A stretch of DNA of 64,000 nucleotides, taken from the NCBI GenBank assembly GCA_963677085.2, contig CAXXFH010000004.1, positions 4,898,001-4,962,000 of the forward strand, read 5' to 3'. The stretch comes from G963677085 sp963677085 (GTDB lineage: Bacteria; Planctomycetota; Planctomycetia; Pirellulales; Thermoguttaceae). Numbering within the stretch: position 1 is the stretch's first letter; every line of letters starts with the position of its first letter. The notes beneath the pieces were generated by a model that saw only the letters and a list, made by a program, of their open reading frames with translations, was not told the origin of the DNA and searched no databases. The position numbers were made by a program, and so were the translations under genes. This document shows positions 46,936 to 54,337 of this stretch, piece by piece.

Positions 46936-47266
46936 ATTATTCAAACTGAAAATGATTATTGGAGCCGCAGATGGACGCAAATGAACGCAGATAGCAGGCA
47001 CTCGCATCGAACGGACTATCTGGCGTGAGAGGCTTTGGGAAAACATCGTCTTCACGGCGTGATCTACCAGATAATCCACGTTTCCAAGTCGTTTTCATCA
47101 TCTGCGTGTATCTGTATTACTAACCTCAAAGATCGTTAAGTTTTTCACGAAGATTAGCGACCAACGGGAGCGGGTTCCTGCCTGGGTGCGGCAGCACCGG
47201 TTTGGTTGGCGGCCCTGCCGCTCTGGGTTCATCTGCGGCTTCCTACTGTTTCCAGTTTGAGTTTAT
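46936..47266 (-). repeat. Dispersed inverted-repeat element, family A, copy A2 (interrupted)
   Basis: Reverse-strand copy of the A1 type, with ends ATTATTCAAACTGAAA and a terminus reading CAGTTTGAGT near 47254-47263. The middle (CGTTTCCAAGTCGTTTTCATCATC, in two parts) matches A1 closely in reverse. Without the 110-base B3 insert the length is about 221 bp, like A1. Confidence 0.8.
47119..47228 (+). repeat. Dispersed repeat, family B, copy B3, inserted inside A2
   Basis: 110 bp nearly matching B2, located between GTATT (47114-47118) and TCATCTG (47229) of the family A element. In A1 these two flanks are next to each other, so B3 was gained inside A2. Its sequence starts ACTAACCTCAAAGATCG and ends CTGCCGCTCTGGGT. 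Confidence 0.85.
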
Positions 47267-47572
47267 TACCATTCAGTCATCGGAAGTGAATGTGCAATAA
47301 GGAAAAATGGGAAAGAGGGGAATGGGGGAATCCCGTCGTCGTGACTGTCTTGTATTTCACGAGTGACGAGATGGCGCGGAAACGGCTCTGATCAGATCTT
47401 TGATCGGAAACTGTTCTTTCCCTGTTTTTCCTTTTCCCCTCTTTCCTTCTTACACAAAAACCGACTGCGCCGGATGATTCTTTGACACGTGGCCGAAGGG
47501 GCAACGAAATCAGTTGATCCCTTCGTTTAAAAGTTGACGTAACACGACGCGTTCCAACAAAGGAACCGATTT

Positions 47573-50500
47573 ATGAAACCCGACCCGGATATCCAACAGC
47601 GCCTGCTCGAACTGGTCTACGGCCTGTTGCCCGACGACGAAGCGGCCGAGTTGCGCCGCCAGATTGCCGATGACGAAGCGTTGGCCAAGGCCTACGAGGA
47701 AGCCCAAGCGACGGCCCGTTTGTTTGCCGAAGCGTCGGCCGTAACCGAGCCGAAAGTTCCGTTGTCGCGGCCAGAAACGCCGTCGACACCGGCATCGCCC
47801 CGAAGCCGCATGTCTTCGGCGGCGAAAACCCCGGCTGCAGGTTCCCCGACGGCCAAATCGCCGAAAAAGGCCGCGGCCTCTTCGCCCTCGCTGCACAGCA
47901 AAGGCAGCCACCGCAATCCTTGGGCTCGCAGCGCCAACTGGACCGTAGCGATCGTGGCTGTTCTGCTACTGATGGTTTCGGTGGGCAGTTACATCTACCA
48001 TCGCGAGCAACTCAACGTAATCGCCGCCGAGCATTTGCGCGTGTTGGTGGCCGGACCGGCCCAAATCCAGAAGGGAATCGACAACACGTTCACGATCGAC
48101 ACGATGACGATCGACGGGAAACCCGCCTCGGCCGACGTGGAATTCGCCTTGCTCACGCCCGACGGCCATCGCCTGCTGGGCCACAACGAATCGACCGACA
48201 AGAACGGACGTTTGCAGGTGGTCGTACCGGCCGACATGGAATTGCCCGGGGCGGCCGTGCTTAAGGTGGTGACCACGCAGGAAGATCGCCAACAGGCGTT
48301 CGAGGCCCAGGTGGAGGTTGCCCCGGAGCGATACGACACGCAGCTTGCCGTCGACAAACCGCTGTATCGACCCGGCGAAACCGTCTATTACCGCTCGCTC
48401 ACGTTGTCGCGTTTCGGCATGACGGCCGACCGCGCCGCGGCCCTTCGTTACGAAATACTCGATCCCAGCGGCGCGGCAGTGCCCGACTCCCAACTCGAAG
48501 GCGTAACCGAGCGGGGCGTGGGCAATGGTTCTTTTGTCATCGGCGATCAAATGGCCGGCGGCGAGTATGTGCTGGTCGCTCGCAGCGTCGACGACTCGTT
48601 TCCCGAGGCCCGGCGTCCGTTCTTCGTACGACGTTATCGCCTGCCGCGTTTGAAGAAGGAACTGGAGTTCGCCCGCGACAGTTACGGCCCCGGCGACGAG
48701 GTGGTGGCTGATTTTCTGGCGAATAGGGCCGAGGGCGGGCCGGCCGCCGACGCCAAGTTGCGAATTCTCGCCTCGGTCGACGGCCAAAACGTGCTGCAAA
48801 AAGAAACGAAGGCCGACGACAACGGCGGCTTCCAGGTGAAATTCACCCTGCCGAAGCAGATCGAACGCGGCGACGGTCAGTTGGCCGTCGTGGTCGACGA
48901 CGGCGGCACCCGGGAGACCATCGCCAAAACGATTCCCATTAACCTGGGCACCGTCGACGTGGCGTTTTATCCCGAGGGCGGCGATCTGGTACCCAGCCTG
49001 GAAAACCGCGTGTACTTCGTCGCCCGAGACCCGTTGGGCGAGCCGGTGCATATCGAGGGGGTGGTTGTCAATAGCGACGACGCGGAAGTGGCACTGGTCG
49101 AGACGACCCATGAAGGCATGGGCCGGTTCAGCTTCATTCCCCGGGCGGAGAAAACCTATCGCCTGCGAATTACCAGTCCAGCCGACGTTGGGGCAGAGCC
49201 CGAGTTACCGAAGGTTTCCGCCACGCAACAGGTTACGCTCAACACAGGAACGGGCGTATTTGCGGCCAACGAGCCGTTGGAATTCAACCTTCGATCGGCC
49301 AAGGCCGACTTGCCACTGGTTGTGTCGGCTTGGTGTCGCGGGGTACTGGTGGGCCAGCAGGCACTGGTTACCTTGAGCAAAGGCAACGGGGCCAACTCGG
49401 TCGCCATCGCCCTGGCCGAAGGCGTCGGTGGCGTGATTCGGCTTACGGTCCACGACTTCAGTGCCGACCCGCCGCGACCGATCGCCGAACGACTGGTCTA
49501 CCGCCGCCTGAACCGAAAGCTCAAGGTGGAAGCCACCACGGGCCAGAAACAGTATGCCCCGGGCGACAAGGTGGAGATCTCGCTTCGGGTAACCGACGAA
49601 GAGGGACGGCCCGTGCCGGCCACCCTGGGAGTGTCGGTTGTGGACGATGCCCTGCTGAATCTGGCCGACGACGACACGGCCTCGATGCCGACCCAATTTC
49701 TGCTGACTTCCGAAATTGAAAAGCCCGAGGATTTGGAGGACGCCGATTTCTACCTTTCCGACGACCCCGAAGCGGCGAGGGCCTTGGACCTTTTGTTGGG
49801 TACCCAAGGTTGGCGACGGTTCGCCGAGGTGACCGCCGAGGAGTTCGTGGCTCAAAACGCCCAGGGCGCGGGTGCCGAACGGGGCAAGGCTGAAGAGGGC
49901 CGTGCTGAAGACGCCAGTGCAATAGACACCGAAGAGCAACTCGCCCGACTCGTCGCTACCGTAGGCCCCGGCGGACCGCCGCTGGTGTTCGACAACCTGG
50001 GCGAACTGCGCACGCAATACGACGACAGTCTGGCTGAGTACGAGGCCCAACGCTCTCGGGCGCTCGATACGTTGATCACCGTCAGCTTCTTCGGCGGGCT
50101 GGGGCTCGTGTTGCTGGTCGCCATGCTCGGGCTGTTGAAGATCGTCACGGGTGTTCAACTGTGGATGCCGGCCGTGGGGGTAACCGTGTGTTGCCTGATC
50201 ATCGGCGCCATCCTGATGGATCCCAGTCGTTTGAGCCCCGGCACGGGCACTGCTGTGGCGTTTCTCTCGCTTGAGACGGCTGAGGACGAGGAAGCGGATG
50301 AAGCGGGCGACCGGTCGGGACTGGCTGACGATGCAGCGAAGGAAATGGTCGGCGAAAAGGACGAGAAGCTGAGGGAAGAGCGTAAAAAGATGCCCGAGGG
50401 CGGAGAGGTCGTCTTGGGCGAAGCCGAGGCGAAGCCGGAGGGATGGAATCGGGTGGCCCAGGAAAAACCAACGCCCCCAGCCAAACCGATGCCCGTGGTA

Positions 50501-52846
50501 ATGGAGCCGGCACCGGAACTTGCAAAGGAAGAGATCGCCAACGAACGATTGGCCGATGGGAAAGGGGCCTTCCGACGCGACATGAAGCTGGATGCACTAC
50601 TGCGTGTGGAAAAACAACTGGCCGACCGAGAGGACTTGGACTTCTACGGTCGGGCCGAATTCCGCAAACGGCTGGCCGATTATCGTTTCACCGTTCGCCA
50701 ATATGCTCATACCCATCGGGCGGGACCTCCCGGCGTGCGAACCGACTTCGCCGAAACCTTGTTCTGGCACCCGTTGTTGATCGCCGACGCCGACGGCACG
50801 GCCAAGGTAAACTTCGAGCTTTCCGACTCGATCACCACCTTCCGCCTGAAGGCCGACGCCCACGTTTCGACGGCGCAGGGAGCAACCGGCCAAGGCACGA
50901 CCGGTTCGAGCTTCGGACGCTTGGGAACCGGCACGGCCGAGATCGTCTCGCGGATACCGTTCAACATGGAACCGAAATTGCCGTTGGAGGTTACGGCTGG
51001 CGACCGCATCGAATTGCCGCTGGCGGTGGTGAACGACTCGCTGAAGAAGTTGCCCGTGGAAGTGCGGCTGCAACATGGCGACCTGGTCGCATTGGACGGT
51101 GCCGCCAAGCGTCGGCTGGAGATGGCTGCCGGCAAGCGGGTACGCGAGTACTTTGCATTGGATGTTACCGGCCAGAAGGGTGAATGTGCGCTAACGTTTG
51201 AGGGAACGGCCGGCAACTTGGCCGACGCCGTCAGTCGGAAGTTGCGCGTCGTGCCGCCGGGATTCCCGAAGCAGGAGTCGTATAGCGGCCAATTGGACGG
51301 CGAACGGCAGATTGTCGTCGAGTTGCCCGAGCGTTGGGTTGAAGGTTCGTTGGAGGTAACCCTGAGCGCCTTCCCCTCGACGTTGGCCGACTTGCAGCAG
51401 GGCATGGACAGTATCCTCCGCGAGCCGTGCGGCTGTTTCGAGCAGGCTTCGACCTCCAACTATCCCAACGCCTTGACGTTGAAATACCTCGAAGAACACG
51501 AGGTGGCCGCGCCGGCCGTCACACGTCGGGCAAAAGACCTTTTGAAGAAGGGCTATACGAAGCTGGTCGGCTACGAGTCGCCCAAGCAGGGCTACGAGTG
51601 GTTCGGCGGCGACCCGGGCCACGAAGCCCTCACGGCCTACGGCCTGATGGAATTCCGCGATATGGCCGATGTTTACGATGTCGATCCCGAGATGCTCAAC
51701 CGTACGGCCCAATGGTTGCTCGAACGTCGCGACGGCAAGGGCGGATTCCAACGCAACCCCCGAGCACTGGATAGCTTCGGCCAGGCGACCAAGGAAATCA
51801 CCGACGCCTACATCGTTTGGGCCTTAAGCGAATCGAAGCAAGAGGGCATCGACAAGGAAGTCGACTATGCGGTGGCGTTGGCCGACAAGTCGGACGACCC
51901 GTACCTGATCGCGCTGGTTGCCTCGGCCGCGGCTACTAATGCTGACAAGAAGCCGCAGGCTGAAAAGTTGCTTGAAAAACTGGCCAAGGCCCAGGACGAC
52001 GACGGCCACTTGGAGGGTCGCAACGGTTCGATTACCCGAAGCGGCGGGCAGTCGTTGAAGGTCGAAACCACGGCCCTGGCCGCCTTGGCATGGCTCAAAA
52101 TGCCCTCGTTCGGAAAACAGGCCAACAAAGCCGTCGAGTGGATCATTCAAAGCCGCAGCGGTGCCGGAGGATTCGGGTCAACCCAGGCAACGATCCTCGC
52201 GCTGAAGGCCCTAACCGAACACGCCAAGGCCAACCGCCGAACGGTTTCCGAGGGCAAGCTGATCGTGCGCCGCGACGACGTGACCCTCGACGAGCATCCC
52301 TTCGGTGCTGGGCAGCAAGAGACCATCGTGATCGAAGGGTTGGAGGCCAATCTTCGCTCGGGCGAAAACCGGTTGACCGTCGATCTGACGGGCGACAACC
52401 ATATGCCGTACGCCCTAGACGTGAGCTATCGAACGGAAAAGCCGCCCAGCGACGCGGATTGTCCCGTGCGGCTGACCACCAAGCTCGAAACCGAAAAGGT
52501 CAAAGCGGGCGAAACCGTGGCGCTCGACGCAAAACTCACCAACACTAGCGACAACGGCCAGCCGATGACCGTGGCCATTTTGGGTCTTCCAGCCGGGTTG
52601 GAACCTCGGGCCGAACAGCTTCAGGAACTCAAGAAGGCCGGCACGATCGACTACTACGAAACGCGTGCCCGGGAGGTAATCTGCTACTGGCGTTCGCTGG
52701 CCCCCAAGAAAGAGGTCACTGTTAAGCTCGACCTGATCGCCGCCGTGCCGGGCAAGTACACGGCCCCGGCCTCGCGGGCGTATCTCTACTACACGGCCGA
52801 ACAAAAACAATGGGTCGAACCGCTGAAGGTGGAGATCGTGCGATAA
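47573..52846 (+). CDS. Alpha-2-macroglobulin family protein with anti-sigma-like N-terminus
   Basis: 1757 residues. Residues 1-60 look like the cytoplasmic domain of RskA-type anti-sigma factors (LVYGLLPDDEAAELRRQIAD), followed by a Pro/Ser/Ala-rich linker and a membrane helix at about 123-141. The periplasmic part has A2M MG domains (LAVDKPLYRPGETVYYRS), then a hydrophobic pair at about 835-880 that could be two more helices, then the A2M domain (FWHPLLIADADGTAKVNFEL). The thioester motif is GCFEQ (Cys1288, Gln1291), of the bacterial CxEQ form, followed by the alpha-toroid helices. A2M proteins trap attacking proteases by a thioester. It follows an ECF sigma gene. Confidence 0.9.
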   Translation: MKPDPDIQQRLLELVYGLLPDDEAAELRRQIADDEALAKAYEEAQATARLFAEASAVTEPKVPLSRPETPSTPASPRSRMSSAAKTPAAGSPTAKSPKKAAASSPSLHSKGSHRNPWARSANWTVAIVAVLLLMVSVGSYIYHREQLNVIAAEHLRVLVAGPAQIQKGIDNTFTIDTMTIDGKPASADVEFALLTPDGHRLLGHNESTDKNGRLQVVVPADMELPGAAVLKVVTTQEDRQQAFEAQVEVAPERYDTQLAVDKPLYRPGETVYYRSLTLSRFGMTADRAAALRYEILDPSGAAVPDSQLEGVTERGVGNGSFVIGDQMAGGEYVLVARSVDDSFPEARRPFFVRRYRLPRLKKELEFARDSYGPGDEVVADFLANRAEGGPAADAKLRILASVDGQNVLQKETKADDNGGFQVKFTLPKQIERGDGQLAVVVDDGGTRETIAKTIPINLGTVDVAFYPEGGDLVPSLENRVYFVARDPLGEPVHIEGVVVNSDDAEVALVETTHEGMGRFSFIPRAEKTYRLRITSPADVGAEPELPKVSATQQVTLNTGTGVFAANEPLEFNLRSAKADLPLVVSAWCRGVLVGQQALVTLSKGNGANSVAIALAEGVGGVIRLTVHDFSADPPRPIAERLVYRRLNRKLKVEATTGQKQYAPGDKVEISLRVTDEEGRPVPATLGVSVVDDALLNLADDDTASMPTQFLLTSEIEKPEDLEDADFYLSDDPEAARALDLLLGTQGWRRFAEVTAEEFVAQNAQGAGAERGKAEEGRAEDASAIDTEEQLARLVATVGPGGPPLVFDNLGELRTQYDDSLAEYEAQRSRALDTLITVSFFGGLGLVLLVAMLGLLKIVTGVQLWMPAVGVTVCCLIIGAILMDPSRLSPGTGTAVAFLSLETAEDEEADEAGDRSGLADDAAKEMVGEKDEKLREERKKMPEGGEVVLGEAEAKPEGWNRVAQEKPTPPAKPMPVVMEPAPELAKEEIANERLADGKGAFRRDMKLDALLRVEKQLADREDLDFYGRAEFRKRLADYRFTVRQYAHTHRAGPPGVRTDFAETLFWHPLLIADADGTAKVNFELSDSITTFRLKADAHVSTAQGATGQGTTGSSFGRLGTGTAEIVSRIPFNMEPKLPLEVTAGDRIELPLAVVNDSLKKLPVEVRLQHGDLVALDGAAKRRLEMAAGKRVREYFALDVTGQKGECALTFEGTAGNLADAVSRKLRVVPPGFPKQESYSGQLDGERQIVVELPERWVEGSLEVTLSAFPSTLADLQQGMDSILREPCGCFEQASTSNYPNALTLKYLEEHEVAAPAVTRRAKDLLKKGYTKLVGYESPKQGYEWFGGDPGHEALTAYGLMEFRDMADVYDVDPEMLNRTAQWLLERRDGKGGFQRNPRALDSFGQATKEITDAYIVWALSESKQEGIDKEVDYAVALADKSDDPYLIALVASAAATNADKKPQAEKLLEKLAKAQDDDGHLEGRNGSITRSGGQSLKVETTALAALAWLKMPSFGKQANKAVEWIIQSRSGAGGFGSTQATILALKALTEHAKANRRTVSEGKLIVRRDDVTLDEHPFGAGQQETIVIEGLEANLRSGENRLTVDLTGDNHMPYALDVSYRTEKPPSDADCPVRLTTKLETEKVKAGETVALDAKLTNTSDNGQPMTVAILGLPAGLEPRAEQLQELKKAGTIDYYETRAREVICYWRSLAPKKEVTVKLDLIAAVPGKYTAPASRAYLYYTAEQKQWVEPLKVEIVR

Positions 52847-52878
52847 CGTCTTTCGGCAAAATGTCCATTGCGGGAGGC

Positions 52879-52903
52879 CATGCCCACGCTCGTCGTGGGC
52901 ATG
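52879..52903. repeat. CATGCCCACG hairpin repeat
   Basis: CATGCCCACG and CGTGGGCATG form a perfect stem with a five-base loop about 30 bases after the A2M stop codon, a likely 3' end for that transcript. Confidence 0.65.
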
Positions 52904-53020
52904 TTTCATTTTGGGGCCGGAAAGCCAGAGACGACGGCTTTCGTACCCCGGCAGGCCGCAAAATCGTGTGGTATGCTTTCTCGGGCTTGTGATACCTGTC
53001 GGGCCGTTCCACTTCTTCTT

Positions 53021-53060
53021 CTCCCCTTGCCCCTTCGGGGAGAGGGGTCGGGGGTGAGGG
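53021..53060. repeat. CTCCCC...GGGGAG repeat
   Basis: CTCCCCTTGCCCC with a complementary CGGGGAGAGGGG forms a hairpin, followed by GGGTGAGGG. It is the same style as 27617-27654. Confidence 0.5.
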
Positions 53061-53124
53061 GGATTGCGCCATATGTGTTGTCCCTTACGGTTCCGACGGT
53101 AGACTTGTATAAAGGAGAAATCGC

Positions 53125-53946
53125 GTGGAACCGTTTGTGTGGACGATTGTCGCCGTTGGGGCCATCTTGAGCCTGTTGTTTGGCGGGGAACTGTTGCGCC
53201 GCTGGCGTCGGCAGCGGCTGATGGATCGGCCGTTTCCGCCCGCGTGGGAAGAGATTCTCCACGAGCATGTAGCCCTGTATCGCCATCTGCCGGCGCCGCT
53301 GAAGGAGCAGTTGCATGCCGACATTCATGTGTTTCTCGACGAGAAACGATTCGAGGGCTGCGGGGGGCTGAAGTTGACCGACGAGATGCGGGTGGTTATC
53401 GCCGGTGAGGCCTGCATGTTGCTGTTGAACCGCAAGTCGCATTTCTTCCGCAAGCTGAAGACGATTCTCGTATATCCCACGGCCTACGAGGCCAAGAGCT
53501 ACACGGCCGTGGGCACCGGCTATATCGAAGGAACCAGTGCCCGGCTCGGAGAGTCGTCGGTGGGCGGCACCCTGGTGTTGGCCTGGGACCACGCCGAAGC
53601 CGACGCAGAAAACGGCGCCGATGGTCACAATGTGGTGCTGCACGAGTTCGCCCATCAACTGGATCAGGAAGACGGCACGGCCAACGGCGCCCCGATCCTG
53701 GCTTCGCGCACGCGCTACGCCGACTGGGCCCGGGTGTTGGGCCACGAATACGCGGAACTTTGCGACCAGTTGGAGCATCACCGCCGCACCGTGTTGGATC
53801 CCTACGGCGCGACCAACCCGGCCGAGTTCTTTGCCGTGGCCACGGAAACCTTCTTCGAGAAGCCTGAAAAACTGCGACGCAAAGAGCCCGAGTTGTACGA
53901 CCAACTGGCTCAATACTATCAGGTAGACCCGGCCGAGTGGCTATAG
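53125..53946 (+). CDS. MtfA-like zinc peptidase (M90 family)
   Basis: 273 residues. The GTG start at 53125 is supported by AAAGGAG at 53111-53117. A single hydrophobic helix (TIVAVGAILSLLFGG) is at residues 6-20. The zinc motif HEFAHQLDQEDG has His173, Glu174 and His177, with a further acidic segment (NPAEFFAVATETFFEKP) after it. E. coli MtfA binds the glucose repressor Mlc and is a peptidase; here the partner is unknown and the helix suggests a membrane-attached form. It follows the A2M gene by 278 bases. Confidence 0.85.
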   Translation: MEPFVWTIVAVGAILSLLFGGELLRRWRRQRLMDRPFPPAWEEILHEHVALYRHLPAPLKEQLHADIHVFLDEKRFEGCGGLKLTDEMRVVIAGEACMLLLNRKSHFFRKLKTILVYPTAYEAKSYTAVGTGYIEGTSARLGESSVGGTLVLAWDHAEADAENGADGHNVVLHEFAHQLDQEDGTANGAPILASRTRYADWARVLGHEYAELCDQLEHHRRTVLDPYGATNPAEFFAVATETFFEKPEKLRRKEPELYDQLAQYYQVDPAEWL

Positions 53947-53969
53947 GTGCTCGTCCCCCGGCCACTCCT

Positions 53970-53995
53970 CGTTCCCAAGCTCCGGCTTGGGAACG
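53970..53995. repeat. CGTTCCCAAG hairpin repeat
   Basis: CGTTCCCAAG and CTTGGGAACG form a perfect 10-bp stem. A second hairpin, GGGAAGC/GCTTCCC, follows at 54003-54019. Confidence 0.65.
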
Positions 53996-54167
53996 CACCT
54001 CCGGGAAGCTTTGCTTCCCTAGCCCTGCTCTGTGCGTCACGGTTGATGAATGATCGTCGATCTTTCGGGTGCGGCGAGCGTCCCTGCCTCGGGGATGACT
54101 GGTGCAATGTTTAGAATAGGGGGGCCATGGCCACGAAAAGGCGTGGCGATGTTCGCCGACGTTTTGC

Positions 54168-54191
54168 CATGCCCACGCAAGCGTGGGCATG
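54168..54191. repeat. CATGCCCACGCAAGCGTG hairpin repeat
   Basis: CATGCCCACGC pairs with GCGTGGGCATG with a two-base loop, followed by GCACCCC. Confidence 0.7.
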
Positions 54192-54274
54192 GCACCCCGC
54201 CCCCCTGTTTCCGAAGCCGACAGGGCACCAGAACGGTTACCGGCCATTCGGCGAAGCGGAGCTTCGCTGAGGTG

Positions 54275-54300
54275 GGTTCCCAAGCTGGAGCTTGGGAACC
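54275..54300. repeat. GGTTCCCAAGCT hairpin repeat
   Basis: GGTTCCCAAGCT and AGCTTGGGAACC form a 12-bp stem. It is just downstream of the convergent hydrolase gene end. Confidence 0.65.
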
Positions 54301-54337
54301 AGTAGGCTTGAGAGTCAACGGCGAACGTACAGCGAAG

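Larger units (their letters stand above)
46928..47572. other. Repeat-filled gap between the sigma factor and A2M genes
   Basis: About 645 bases. The first half is the family A element A2 with family B element B3 inside it. The second half (47280-47500) has partly complementary purine/pyrimidine tracts such as GGAAAGAGGGGA and TCCCCTCTTTCC, then the leader of the A2M gene. No other gene is visible. Confidence 0.7.
52847..53124. other. Intergenic region with two repeats
   Basis: About 280 bases after the A2M gene, holding a CATGCCCACG hairpin at 52879-52903 and a CTCCCC...GGGGAGAGGGG repeat at 53021-53060. The leader of the peptidase gene begins after them. No gene is visible. Confidence 0.6.
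53947..54337. other. Hairpin-dense intergenic region
   Basis: About 390 bases between convergent genes, with at least five stem-forming repeats: 53970-53995, 54003-54019, 54168-54191, 54251-54267 and 54275-54300. No gene is visible. Such dense hairpins could end transcription from both sides. Confidence 0.7.
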
